Part shown: positions 18,726 to 27,359 of the stretch, one piece after another
Layout: every line of letters begins with the position of its first letter
Position numbering within the stretch: the stretch's first letter is position 1
DNA from: Xanthocytophaga agilis
GTDB taxonomy: Bacteria > Bacteroidota > Bacteroidia > Cytophagales > 172606-1
Length of the DNA stretch: 64,000 nucleotides
Assembly: GCF_030068605.1 (NCBI RefSeq)
Contig: NZ_JASJOU010000003.1
Span: 62,001 to 126,000, forward strand
Direction of reading: 5' to 3'
Notes under the pieces: generated by a model
The model's input: only the letters and a program-made list of their open reading frames with translations
Database searches by the model: none
What the model was told of the DNA's origin: nothing
Program-made: the position numbers and the translations under genes

Positions 18726-19004
18726 ATGCGCAGCACGAAAATATTCAAAGACTTGATGGAGTATCAGCGGCTTCCTCTGCTCAAACAGCTACAACAGTTA
18801 AACTCAGAAGGAACAATTTTATGTGAACGGTATTTTTTTAGCCGGAGGGTTTCTTTGTTGTATCTTCGCGGTTTCTATGTAGAGGTGTGGTATGATACGA
18901 TTCGCGAAGAAGTAGTGAAGGTATTGCCATTCAGTTCTTTGCAATGTTTACAGCCTTACCTGGACCTCATCAACATTGATGATGCCCTTCGGAAAGCTTA
19001 CTAA
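18726..19004 (+). CDS. Small protein of unknown function (92 aa)
   Basis: The 92-residue soluble protein has alternating helix (STKIFKDLMEYQRLPLL) and strand (RRVSLLYLRGFYVEVWYD) segments and looks like a compact cytosolic domain. Similar short proteins of this pattern are common as uncharacterised Cytophagales genes; I do not recognise a named family. Evidence that the gene is real comes from its flanks: a promoter-like element ends 14 bp upstream and a textbook terminator follows 28 bp after the stop. It is monocistronic and divergent from the rRNA methyltransferase gene. Confidence 0.7.
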   Translation: MRSTKIFKDLMEYQRLPLLKQLQQLNSEGTILCERYFFSRRVSLLYLRGFYVEVWYDTIREEVVKVLPFSSLQCLQPYLDLINIDDALRKAY

Positions 19005-19032
19005 GTCTTCTAACAAACCCTTACATACATCT

Positions 19033-19058
19033 AAGCCCTGCCTATATGCAGGGTTTTT
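19033..19058 (+). terminator. Rho-independent terminator
   Basis: A GC-rich stem aagccctgc / gcagggttt (19033-19041, 19048-19056) with a 6-nt loop is followed by a T run (19054-19058). It terminates the 92-aa gene. Confidence 0.85.
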
Positions 19059-19360
19059 CTTTTATAGTTGTTCTACAGAATTGAGATGGAAGGGTATCAA
19101 GAAAGGGATATTGCCCGGAACATTTCACTTCCTACCACCTGTACTTTCTTTGCCGGCCTAAAAAACAGGGCACCAAATGAGAATTTGGTTACTTTTTTGA
19201 GCAAGCAAAAAATGAAGAAGCCGCAAGGAGAGATAGGTTATGGGCATTAAAAAAACAGGGTTAGAACCCATTCACCCATTAGCAAGAGAAATAAAAAAGA
19301 CAATCACCAACTGCAGGAAGCTGCTTGTACCAACAAAGGTTCACAAAATCTGTAAAGACA

Positions 19361-19385
19361 AAAAAATAGCCCATTTCTGGGCTAT
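19361..19385 (-). terminator. Rho-independent terminator of hisA-yajQ
   Basis: On the minus strand an 8-bp stem (19378-19385 and 19366-19373) with a 4-nt loop is followed directly by six T residues. It starts 13 bp after the yajQ stop. Confidence 0.85.
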
Positions 19386-19397
19386 CAAGTTCATATA

Positions 19398-19889
19398 TCA
19401 GGACTTCATATTTACAAACTGTAACGGCAGGCCAATGTCTGACGCGCGGAGTTTTGCTATTACCGCCTGAAGATCATCTATCTTTTTGGCGGTGACCCGG
19501 ATTTGATCATCCATCTGGGCTGGCTGTACTTTTAAGCCACTGTCTTTGATAATCTTTACAATCTTCCGGGCAGTATCCTTATCAATCCCCTGTCTCACCT
19601 GAATCTTTCGTCTCACCATATTTCCGGAAGCGGCTTCCAACTCACCCATATCCAGCGATTTCGGATCAAGTCCCTGTTTAGCCATCCGTACCATAATGGC
19701 ATCCTGAATAGCTTTCATACGCATTTCGTTTTCGGTCAGTACCTGAATCGTATTTTCCTTTTTATCCAGCTCTATTTCAGATTTAGAGCCATGGAAGTCA
19801 TAGCGGTTCAGGATCTCTTTCTTGGCAGTATTAATCGAGTTGTCCAGAGTCTGACCATCAATTTTGCTAACAATATCAAAAGAAGGCAT
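19398..19889 (-). CDS. yajQ: YajQ family nucleotide-binding protein
   Basis: The 163-residue protein matches YajQ along its length. It has the MPSFDIVSK start, NRYDFHGSKSEIE, the AIQDAIMVRMAKQGLDPKSLD helix-strand block and the RVTAKKIDDLQAVIA C-terminus. The start at 19889 is chosen because family members begin exactly at MPSFD; the longer ORF to 19919 overlaps the hisA stop. YajQ proteins fold as two ferredoxin-like domains and bind nucleotides or RNA; a c-di-GMP-binding member acts with a transcription factor in Xanthomonas. It follows hisA by 29 bp and is probably co-transcribed with it. Confidence 0.93.
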   Translation of the reverse strand: MPSFDIVSKIDGQTLDNSINTAKKEILNRYDFHGSKSEIELDKKENTIQVLTENEMRMKAIQDAIMVRMAKQGLDPKSLDMGELEAASGNMVRRKIQVRQGIDKDTARKIVKIIKDSGLKVQPAQMDDQIRVTAKKIDDLQAVIAKLRASDIGLPLQFVNMKS

Positions 19890-19918
19890 AAGCGGAATAG
19901 AAAAAAATGAGACATACA

Positions 19919-20641
19919 TTAGGCGTTTGCCATTCTGGACAAGTCAGCAAGCTGAATCGTTCCTTCATAAATGGCTTTTCCTATAATCACCCCAAAAATA
20001 TTCATTTCTGCCAATCTTTCCACATCCCCTATGTTACTAACCCCGCCACTGGCAACTAGTTTCAGCTCAGGTGTCTTGTCCTGGATATTTTTATATAGCT
20101 CAAAGGAAGGGCCTTGTAGCAGCCCATCTTTGGCTACGTCAGTGCTGATCACATATTTGACTCCTTTGCGTGAGTACTCTTCCAGAAAATCATAGATCCA
20201 TACTTCGGTAGTCTCTTCCCATCCACTTACAGCAATACGTTCGTTTTTGGCATCAGCGCCCAGAATAATTTTCTCATTGCCATGCTGCTTTAACCAACTT
20301 TCAAACAATTCGGGTTTACGAATAGCAATGCTGCCTCCTGTCACCTGTTGGGCACCGCTTTCAAAGGCAATGCGTATATCCTCATCTGATTGAATCCCTC
20401 CGCCAAAATCGATATGCAGGGAAGTATGGGTTGCTAGCTTTTCCAGCACCTTATGGTTTACCAAACGCTTTTGTTTTGCCCCGTCCAGGTCTACCAGGTG
20501 CAACCGTTTCAGTCCGGCATCGGCAAACATCTGTGCTACTTCCAGCGGGTTTGAGTTGTATTCTTTCTTCTGAGAATAATCACCTTGTGTAAGGCGAACA
20601 CATTTGCCATCTATCAGGTCTATGGCGGGAATTATATGCAT
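19919..20641 (-). CDS. hisA: Phosphoribosylformimino-AICAR ribotide isomerase
   Basis: This TIM-barrel enzyme of histidine biosynthesis converts ProFAR to PRFAR. Start at 20641 gives the canonical MHIIPAIDLIDGKCVRL with the catalytic Asp8. The second catalytic Asp lies in STDVAKDGLLQGP, and the phosphate-binding loops are DFGGGI and ASGGVSN, with GVIIGKAIYEG near the end. Length (241 aa) is normal. It is cytosolic. The other his genes are not in the window, so hisA appears detached from a his operon here, but the window cannot show what lies elsewhere. yajQ follows 29 bp downstream. Confidence 0.96.
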   Translation of the reverse strand: MHIIPAIDLIDGKCVRLTQGDYSQKKEYNSNPLEVAQMFADAGLKRLHLVDLDGAKQKRLVNHKVLEKLATHTSLHIDFGGGIQSDEDIRIAFESGAQQVTGGSIAIRKPELFESWLKQHGNEKIILGADAKNERIAVSGWEETTEVWIYDFLEEYSRKGVKYVISTDVAKDGLLQGPSFELYKNIQDKTPELKLVASGGVSNIGDVERLAEMNIFGVIIGKAIYEGTIQLADLSRMANA

Positions 20642-20785
20642 GGGCTTGTATAGGATTGGTGCCACAGTTTATGACAGAACGGCAGCAGAGACAAAAAGAA
20701 TTTAGTGCGCAAAGGTACTCAATTCTACCTCCAATGCAATAAGTATCCTATTGACACTACTTTCAGAAAATATAGCAGGCTTACA

Positions 20786-20819
20786 ATACAAAGACCTCCT
20801 TAGAAAGGAGGCCTTGTAT
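20786..20819. terminator. Possible terminator hairpin
   Basis: Arms 20786-20801 and 20805-20819 (core cctcctt / aaggagg plus outer atacaa / ttgtat) form an imperfect stem between the histidine kinase stop and the hisA start. No clear T run follows on the minus strand. Confidence 0.5.
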
Positions 20820-20889
20820 GTGCACACTATTAGTTATACTACAACTAATACGTTCTAAATTCATCCTAGTGTATCTTTAAGGCATATAG

Positions 20890-22131
20890 CTATATCTCCT
20901 GTGGAATAAAAATCGAGAAGATGCTTCCTTTCCCTACCTCACTTTTTACCTCAATACGCCCATTGTGTTCTTCAATAAATGCCCGGCACATCATCAGGCC
21001 AAATCCCAGTCCCTTCTCGCCTTGCGTCCCGCGGCTGGTCTGATGCCGCTCAAATACACCCTCCATAAACTCCTGACTCATTCCTTTTCCAGTATCTGTT
21101 ACCTCTATCTGTACAGCGGCCTCCAGTTGACTGGCCAGAATGGTGATCTCTCCTGAGTCTGTAAACTTATTGGCATTGCCTACCAGGTTACGCAACACAA
21201 ATCGGATCATCTCTTTATCAGCCTGTATCTGTATTTTCTTATCTACCCGGTTTGTAATCTGGTTGTCCTTGGCTTCAGCCATAGGCAGCTGTTCCTGACG
21301 TACCTTGTCGACCAGTTCCCACAGGGTAAAGATAACTTTTGTAACTTCGTTTCCTTCCTGCTGGGCAAATCCCCACTGTACCAGACTAGTTAGCATCTGG
21401 TCTGTGATATAGAGCATGCGGGATGTTTTGTCTATGATAGATTTGAGATCGTCTTCTATACGTTCCTCTTCCGACAAAAGCGAAAGCATACCACTGATCA
21501 GGTTTAACGGGCTACGCAGATCATGGGAAATAACGGACAGAATACGGCTATTGATTTCATGCAAATGGTAGATCTTCTGTGCCTGTTCATGTGCCTGATC
21601 CAGCAGTGCTATCAGACTTTCGTTACGTTGTTTCAGTTCCAGCTTTTTTACAATCTGTCCGGCCAGCACCTGTAATATCATTTCCTGCTCTTCAATAATG
21701 GCATGTTCTTCATAATCCATGATGCATAAAGAACCTATCTGATGTTTTTCAGAATCAACCAGAGGGATGTCTGCATAAAAACAAATATGGGAATCATTTT
21801 TAAGCAGATGGTTGCCACACAAAAGCTTTTCTTTTTTTATGTCATTGGTTAGAAACAATCCTTCCTGACGAATCAATTGGGTACAGAAAGGTATTTCATA
21901 GGGTAATTCAGACAAATTCAATCCCTTTTCTGCCTTCACCCACTGTTTCTCGCCCTCTATCGTTATCATCAACACAATCGGCACCCCACATATTAAAGAC
22001 ACAAGCTGGAGTATTTCTTCAAAATTCTTATCCATAGAACTGATATCCAATGAAGAATAAGCAGCAGCAGTTTGCAGAAGACTTGCATCCTGGTCAGGAT
22101 TCCTGGAAATTATCATATCATTAGCTGGCAA
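20890..22131 (-). CDS. GAF-domain sensor histidine kinase
   Basis: The 413-residue soluble kinase has an N-terminal GAF domain (about 36-170; FCTQLIRQEG and IGSLCIMDY are typical). A short coiled coil (165-195) and a HisKA dimerisation helix with phospho-acceptor His203 in SVISHDLRSPLN follow. An HATPase_c domain comes next, with the N box NLVGNANKFTDSG, the G1 box DTGKGM and the G2 region GLGFGLMM. There are no membrane segments, so it senses an intracellular cue. No response regulator gene is adjacent, which makes it an orphan kinase in this window. The upstream region carries a long palindrome. Confidence 0.93.
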   Translation of the reverse strand: MPANDMIISRNPDQDASLLQTAAAYSSLDISSMDKNFEEILQLVSLICGVPIVLMITIEGEKQWVKAEKGLNLSELPYEIPFCTQLIRQEGLFLTNDIKKEKLLCGNHLLKNDSHICFYADIPLVDSEKHQIGSLCIMDYEEHAIIEEQEMILQVLAGQIVKKLELKQRNESLIALLDQAHEQAQKIYHLHEINSRILSVISHDLRSPLNLISGMLSLLSEEERIEDDLKSIIDKTSRMLYITDQMLTSLVQWGFAQQEGNEVTKVIFTLWELVDKVRQEQLPMAEAKDNQITNRVDKKIQIQADKEMIRFVLRNLVGNANKFTDSGEITILASQLEAAVQIEVTDTGKGMSQEFMEGVFERHQTSRGTQGEKGLGFGLMMCRAFIEEHNGRIEVKSEVGKGSIFSIFIPQEI

Positions 22132-22922
22132 AGTAAAAACATAACATGCAGCAATTATACCTAAAGTGATATTTCTTTTAGCAGTGTTATCTATTCTTAG
22201 ATACCCAATCAGAGGGTCAAGTAAATGGTAAATTGCCAGAAAAAAGACAAATCGAAAAAAATGTCCTATGAATCAGCTTTGTATGTCTACGAACTTTAAC
22301 ACTAGTAGCAATGAGGAATATAGAGCAGATTTACCTAGGAAAAAAGGCGGACACATGTATGATTCAACTTAAAGAAGTACAAGAAGTGAAAACACTTTTG
22401 CTACTTTTCATGCTTTTGGTTTCGCTCAGACAACAGAACCTATGTACCTTTTCTATAGGATACAAAAAACTCCTTCTTGCATAAATATTCCGGATACAAC
22501 ACAAAATGTATAATTTTAGAATCAATTGGTAGTGGTATAAACAAGAAATCAACACATGAGCAGTACGTTTATTTTTACCTGATCCCAGATAGCAATAAAG
22601 GTGAAAAACCTTCATTTACGGGCCTTGTCAGCACTTTACGCTTTTCATATGTTGCAGATATGCATCTGCAACATATGTTTCCTATTATTTGCTGTTTTGT
22701 AGAATTTCTATTCTTTGTCCTGAACATTTATTCTGAAACAGGTAGGGCGATTATGTGTGTATACAGACTTGAGGCACCAAGCAGCACATATAAATTACGA
22801 CTTATCCATAATATTGTAAGTTTTTCATTTTGAAGCAATTGACTAATTACATATGTTTTTAATTTCTTTGTAGCATCATTTTGAATAGCACACTTTGTAT
22901 TTTCAGAATACACCAGCATCCT
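22132..22922. other. Long intergenic region with a perfect palindrome
   Basis: Nearly 800 bp lie between divergent genes. Both strands have open frames (for example 22477-22833), but their composition is AT-rich with no recognisable domain, so I do not call them. The notable element is the perfect inverted repeat at 22646-22677. Confidence 0.45.
22646..22677. repeat. Perfect 14-bp inverted repeat with 4-nt loop
   Basis: Arms catatgttgcagat (22646-22659) and its exact reverse complement (22664-22677) flank atgc. It could be a dimeric protein-binding site or an RNA hairpin. No T run follows on either strand, and no gene ends nearby. Confidence 0.6.
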
Positions 22923-23315
22923 ATGAAAGAGATAGTAAAAACACCACAGTACGAAATCGCCATAGACGAAACAAAGAACAGAGTATATCTGAAAGTACTC
23001 GGATATTGGAGAAACCCGGAGTCTGTCGCCAATTATATATCCGACTGGCGCAAGACACTGGCATTACTAAAGCCTAACTTTACATTGTTAACTGACCTGA
23101 CTACTATGCTCACTCACCCGGCAGAGGTATTAGGCATTCATAAACAGGCACAGGAGCTGCTTACAGAAAATGGTCTGCGACATACGGCAGAAGTTGCCCC
23201 TAAGGACTTTGTAACAGCCTTTCAATTGAGCAAGGTAGCCAAGTCCAGCCAGATGCCCGTACGGCAGTTTCCGACATTTGCCGAAGCAGAAGCGTTTCTG
23301 GATACGTTGATATAA
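22923..23315 (+). CDS. Small cytosolic protein, SpoIIAA/STAS-like fold possible
   Basis: Start at 22923 (MKEIVKTPQYEI) gives 130 residues; the ORF to 22881 adds an unlikely extension. The order of elements is a strand pair (YEIAIDETKNRVYLKVLG), a helix (PESVANYISDWRKTLALL), a strand (FTLLTDLTTML) and a helix (GIHKQAQELLTENGL). This, with a second LxxD-type turn, resembles the SpoIIAA-like/STAS architecture seen in many short Bacteroidota proteins of unknown role. No catalytic motif is visible. It is monocistronic and ends at a strong terminator 30 bp downstream. Confidence 0.65.
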   Translation: MKEIVKTPQYEIAIDETKNRVYLKVLGYWRNPESVANYISDWRKTLALLKPNFTLLTDLTTMLTHPAEVLGIHKQAQELLTENGLRHTAEVAPKDFVTAFQLSKVAKSSQMPVRQFPTFAEAEAFLDTLI

Positions 23316-23345
23316 GGAGCTATATTTTTGTGAGTAAATATACAT

Positions 23346-23386
23346 ATCCTCTGATATGCAGGTAATGCATGTTAGAGGATTTTTTG
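23346..23386 (+). terminator. Rho-independent terminator
   Basis: A 15-bp stem with G-U pairs (23346-23360 and 23366-23380, outer arms atcctct / agaggat) and a 5-nt loop is followed by a run of T residues. Confidence 0.85.
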
Positions 23387-23792
23387 TTTAAAGAGATTCC
23401 AACAGATGTATGGTGCTGTCTACTACTAAATACTTCTATATCCCACACTCTCCTTATAACACACTAAGATAATAGTAATTGCAACACAGAACTAAACCTC
23501 TGTTCCACTTGCACTTCATCTGTTTTACTAAGATAAACTATCTCAGACTTTCTCTTTTTCTATTTGTATGAATTACGTACACTCTCCTATCACTCCCAGA
23601 CTAAGATATTCATTATAAACAACTTACAAGTTTTTATCTTATTATGCCATCTTTCAATCTGATAGAAATTACTCAGACAGCAACAATTATTTCTGTTACA
23701 AATGTTACATCTAAAGAAATTTTAGAATTAAGATAAAGTACAAACCGCTTGATAAGTTCAGGCACAACTATTATCCCACAACACATAATTTT
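23387..23792. other. AT-rich upstream region of the LamG protein gene
   Basis: About 400 bp with no convincing gene. A 30-codon ORF at about 23644-23736 (starting MPSFNLIEIT) is too short and lacks support. Confidence 0.4.
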
Positions 23793-26700
23793 ATGTCTTT
23801 TTATCAACTAATCTTACAGTTTCACCACCGTTCAGGAATTATAAGTAATTTTCATTTTTCAACTTCAGTAAGGCTTATATGTCTAGGCTTGTTTTGCGCC
23901 CTTTTATTCTTTCCAACTACTCATGCCCAAACTGGCCCAGGAGGAGTGGGAAACACCAGCACCAATGCGTTGTGGCTGGATGCCACTAAACTGAGTATAT
24001 TAACCAATGGTGCCAAACTATCTCAGTGGAGTGATTTTTCGGGAAACAACCGACACGCCCTGCAAAGTAATGGCGCTAACCAGCCTACCTATCTAACAAA
24101 TGCTCTGAATGGCCGACCTGTAATTCATTTTGACCGTTCCAATGCCTATCAGTATTTGCAAATCAGTGGAAACAATATTGGTACTGTAATGAGTAATAGC
24201 AATACAATATTTGCAGTAGCAAAAGCTAATTCTGGTGGTATTAATAACAATGCAAATAACATTGGCAATTATCAATCTATCTTTACAGCAGTGGGGTCTC
24301 ATTCAGGAATTGAAGTCTATGGATATCCGAATGCTACTAATATATTTTGTACCAATTGGCTTGGGGGAAATATGAACTTAAACCCTGCACCTGTAACAGC
24401 ATACGGTTTTTCATATTCTATCAATCAAGGGGATTGGTTTCTGGCAACAGTAAGAAACGAAGAAACATCAACTAACACAATAGGTGGTGCCTTTTTTAAT
24501 GGAACCCCAGGTGGAACTAATACATCTACGTATCCATTGACTGATTATACCAATCAATTGGTACGTATAGGAGCTGCTAATGCATCTGGCGATTATGCAT
24601 GGCCATTGAATGGAGATATTGCTGAGATAATAGCTTTTAGCCAAGCACTAACACCCACTCAACGCATTATTGTTGAAAACTATCTGGCTGCTAAATATAA
24701 CCTGACAATTCCTGCTACCAGTGATTTTTATAATGCCCCTGATGTTTCTTACAACTATGATGTGCAAGGGATTGGCACTATTGATGGCTCTGAAAAAAAT
24801 CCCATTGCCAGAAATGGAAAAGGATTAACGTTGAGTGAGTTAGATAATACATTGAATACCAGTAATGAGTTTGTGTTAGCTGGTCATAATAGTACTACGA
24901 ATACACTGGTTCATACCAATACATCTATTCCCATAGCAGATAGATGGGATCGTAATTGGTATATTCAGGCAAACGGATCTGTAAATGTTAAGATAGGCTT
25001 CGATTTCAGCGATGGAGAGATTACTGCGCCTGGCAATCTGGCAGCTATTACATCCGAGTTTCGTTTATTGTATCGGGCAAATCCAAATAGCCCATTTGAA
25101 GTTGTAAATAGTTCAAATCAACCTCTTGTTCCTGTATTAGAGAATGGCGATGAATTGACTTTTGTCTATCCAAATCTACCTACCGGCTATTATACCTTAG
25201 GGAAAGTAACAGGATCATTGGATTTTACAGGTCCAGGTGGGGTAGGTAGTTCGCTAACCAATGCTTTATGGCTGGATGCATCTAAGCTGCCTGTTACTAG
25301 TAATGGTAGTGTCATTTCCAGTTTCACTGACCGATCAGGCAATAACCGTCATGCCTTACAATCCAGTACCAATAATAAACCTACCTATCAAAGCAATAGC
25401 CTTAATAGCCGACCTGTAATTCATTTTGACCGCTCCAATGCCTATCAGTATCTGGAAATCAGTGGAAATAACATTGGAACACTGATGAGCAACAGCAATA
25501 CTATTTTTACCATTGCACGGACTAATTCGGGGGCATTAAATAATACAACCAACACTGCACAATCTATTTTTATTGCAATTGGGTATCATTCTGGTATATG
25601 GCTTTATGGGTACCCAACCGCCTTAAATGCAACGATGAGTTCATGGGTGAATGGAAATTATCCGGGAGTTCCAACAGATGGAACGACTACTGCAGGAAGT
25701 ATAAGCCAGGGAAGCTGGCTAATGGCAACTATGCAAAATATAGAAACTTCTAATTCTACTACAACCAAAGGATTTATCAATGGAAATCCATTGGCTAGTA
25801 GTACCAAAGGATTTTTAATGGCCAACTATACTAATCAATTGGTACGTATAGGAGCTGCTAATGCATCTGGCGATTATGCATGGCCATTGAATGGAGATAT
25901 TGCTGAGATAATAGCTTTTAGCCAAGCACTAACACCCACTCAACGCATTATTGTTGAAAACTATCTGGCTGCTAAATATAACCTGACAATTCCTGCTACC
26001 AGTGATTTTTATAATGCTCCTGATGTTTCTTACAACTATGATGTGCAAGGGATTGGCACTATTGATGGAGCCGACCGACATAAACGGGCATCCAGTGGAA
26101 GCGGATTGATATTGTCAGAATTAGCAGAAGTTAACGGATCACTGAATGCATCCAATGAATTTCTTTTTTCAGGACATAATATTACCACCAATTCCATTAT
26201 TACGACAGATCTACCTATAGAAATATCCAATCGCTGGCAACGTAGCTGGTATTTACAGAAAAATGGAGAGATTAATGCCACATTAAGCTTCGACTTCATA
26301 CAAGCAGGATTATCAATACCAGCAAATTTAAGTACATCCTCTGCTAATTATCGTTTGTTATATCGTTCTGCAACTACAGGAAACTTTACTGTAGTCACTA
26401 ACAGTCAGGGAGCAGCATTGATACCCACGTTGGATGCAAGCAACCGTTTGGTTTTTTCGATTCAAAATGGTAATCAGGCTGGTAAATCACTTGTTAGCGG
26501 GTATTATACTATTGGTTTGGGAGGTCCTACCTATGTATGGAAGAGCAATGCAGTTACGAATCAGTGGAATGACACACAAAACTGGGAACAAAGTAATATA
26601 CCTACCACAGCAGGTACTGTAATAGTAAATACATGTACGGTTTGTCCTCAACTACCTTCCAGTCTTACAGTTTCAACTTTTGCACTTACGGAAGGCAGTG

Positions 26701-26990
26701 GAATTGATCTGAATGGATATACCTTGACTGCTACTAACAACATCCTTATTAATAAAAGCACTGTTAGAAGTACAGGTACACAAAGTAGTGGCACGATTAA
26801 AGCAGTTAATATAACAGATGTAGCAGGGTCTACATTTATAGATCCTATTACATTTGAAAAAACAGGAGGAGAAACAAATAACTGGTCAGGAGGAAATGTA
26901 TTTAAAAAGAAAGTAAATATAATTAACAATGCCTCTCCTGCATCCACTATCAATATGGCAACCCAGACAGATGACACTGTACAACAGTAA
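23793..26990 (+). CDS. Exported surface protein with two LamG-like modules
   Basis: A long signal peptide ends at TTHAQ (residue 46). Two homologous halves follow (about 47-480 and 480-905). Each begins TGPGGVG, then ALWLDA(T/S)KL, SGNNRHALQS and RPVIHFDRSNAYQYL, typical of bacterial LamG/concanavalin A-like domains, and is followed by QRIIVENYLAAKYNL and a DVQGIGTIDG block. A third segment (YVWKSNAVTNQWNDTQNW) is the start of a beta-strand repeat module shared with the giant proteins at 58-64 kb. The protein ends INMATQTDDTVQQ with no recognisable T9SS sorting domain. A sugar-binding adhesin role is plausible but not shown. A 236-bp DNA segment is almost identical in the two halves. Confidence 0.8.
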   Translation: MSFYQLILQFHHRSGIISNFHFSTSVRLICLGLFCALLFFPTTHAQTGPGGVGNTSTNALWLDATKLSILTNGAKLSQWSDFSGNNRHALQSNGANQPTYLTNALNGRPVIHFDRSNAYQYLQISGNNIGTVMSNSNTIFAVAKANSGGINNNANNIGNYQSIFTAVGSHSGIEVYGYPNATNIFCTNWLGGNMNLNPAPVTAYGFSYSINQGDWFLATVRNEETSTNTIGGAFFNGTPGGTNTSTYPLTDYTNQLVRIGAANASGDYAWPLNGDIAEIIAFSQALTPTQRIIVENYLAAKYNLTIPATSDFYNAPDVSYNYDVQGIGTIDGSEKNPIARNGKGLTLSELDNTLNTSNEFVLAGHNSTTNTLVHTNTSIPIADRWDRNWYIQANGSVNVKIGFDFSDGEITAPGNLAAITSEFRLLYRANPNSPFEVVNSSNQPLVPVLENGDELTFVYPNLPTGYYTLGKVTGSLDFTGPGGVGSSLTNALWLDASKLPVTSNGSVISSFTDRSGNNRHALQSSTNNKPTYQSNSLNSRPVIHFDRSNAYQYLEISGNNIGTLMSNSNTIFTIARTNSGALNNTTNTAQSIFIAIGYHSGIWLYGYPTALNATMSSWVNGNYPGVPTDGTTTAGSISQGSWLMATMQNIETSNSTTTKGFINGNPLASSTKGFLMANYTNQLVRIGAANASGDYAWPLNGDIAEIIAFSQALTPTQRIIVENYLAAKYNLTIPATSDFYNAPDVSYNYDVQGIGTIDGADRHKRASSGSGLILSELAEVNGSLNASNEFLFSGHNITTNSIITTDLPIEISNRWQRSWYLQKNGEINATLSFDFIQAGLSIPANLSTSSANYRLLYRSATTGNFTVVTNSQGAALIPTLDASNRLVFSIQNGNQAGKSLVSGYYTIGLGGPTYVWKSNAVTNQWNDTQNWEQSNIPTTAGTVIVNTCTVCPQLPSSLTVSTFALTEGSGIDLNGYTLTATNNILINKSTVRSTGTQSSGTIKAVNITDVAGSTFIDPITFEKTGGETNNWSGGNVFKKKVNIINNASPASTINMATQTDDTVQQ
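24552..24787 (+). repeat. Near-identical internal DNA repeat, copy 1
   Basis: These 236 bp recur at 25833-26068, exactly 1281 bp (427 codons) downstream, with a single difference that I can see (gcccct versus gctcct). Flanking parts of the two modules are much more diverged. Confidence 0.9.
25833..26068 (+). repeat. Near-identical internal DNA repeat, copy 2
   Basis: This is the second copy of the 236-bp segment at 24552-24787. It encodes the RIGAANASGDYAWPLNG to DVQGIGTIDG part of the second LamG module. Confidence 0.9.
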
Positions 26991-27359
26991 ATCTTAGTGT
27001 CTAACTATACTAATTATACTAGTTTAAGATTCAACAAAAAATTACACCAGTGACAATTATATGTCACTGGTGTATATCTTAGATGTTATTCATGAAATTA
27101 GGGATAGCAAGTACAGAACTACTCTCCAGACTTTTTTAATTCCTCTTTTTGACTATAAGGAAAGATTGTATTGGGAGCTTATCTAAATTGGTAATTTACA
27201 GCCATGATACAAGCGAAAGACCTTTTAAAAGAGTTAAAAGCTAAAAATCCCAAAACAAATCATTTTCTTTCTTTGTAAGAAACAAACTCAATCTATCATA
27301 AATAGATTACAGATAACCCAATACCTTTACAGGAATACGCATTACTTTATTTAATCCTT
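26991..27359. other. Intergenic region with terminator and a 24-codon ORF
   Basis: After the LamG gene a hairpin lies at 27043-27074. A plus-strand ORF of 24 codons (27204-27278, starting MIQAKDLLKELK) reads like the beginning of a protein. It may be a gene relic or chance. Confidence 0.4.
27043..27074 (+). terminator. Terminator hairpin after LamG gene
   Basis: A perfect 13-bp stem (27043-27055 and 27062-27074) with a 6-nt loop lies 52 bp after the stop. Only weak T-rich sequence follows. Confidence 0.65.

Larger units (their letters stand above)
19005..19397. other. Intergenic region with two terminators, no gene seen
   Basis: This space between two convergent genes holds a plus-strand terminator near 19033-19058 and a minus-strand terminator at 19361-19385. 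The open frames in between have no conserved features. Confidence 0.6.

Noticed and set aside
22477-22833. 118-codon plus-strand ORF in the gap before the small gene at 22923
   Set aside because: AT-rich, no domain, crosses the palindrome, and an antisense ORF is equally open; no promoter or terminator evidence.
23644-23736. 30-codon ORF starting MPSFNLIEIT upstream of the LamG gene
   Set aside because: Too short, no conserved features, and likely chance in AT-rich DNA.
27204-27278. 24-codon ORF starting MIQAKDLLKELK
   Set aside because: It reads like the beginning of a protein, but there is no continuation in any frame, so it cannot be called a gene or a pseudogene.
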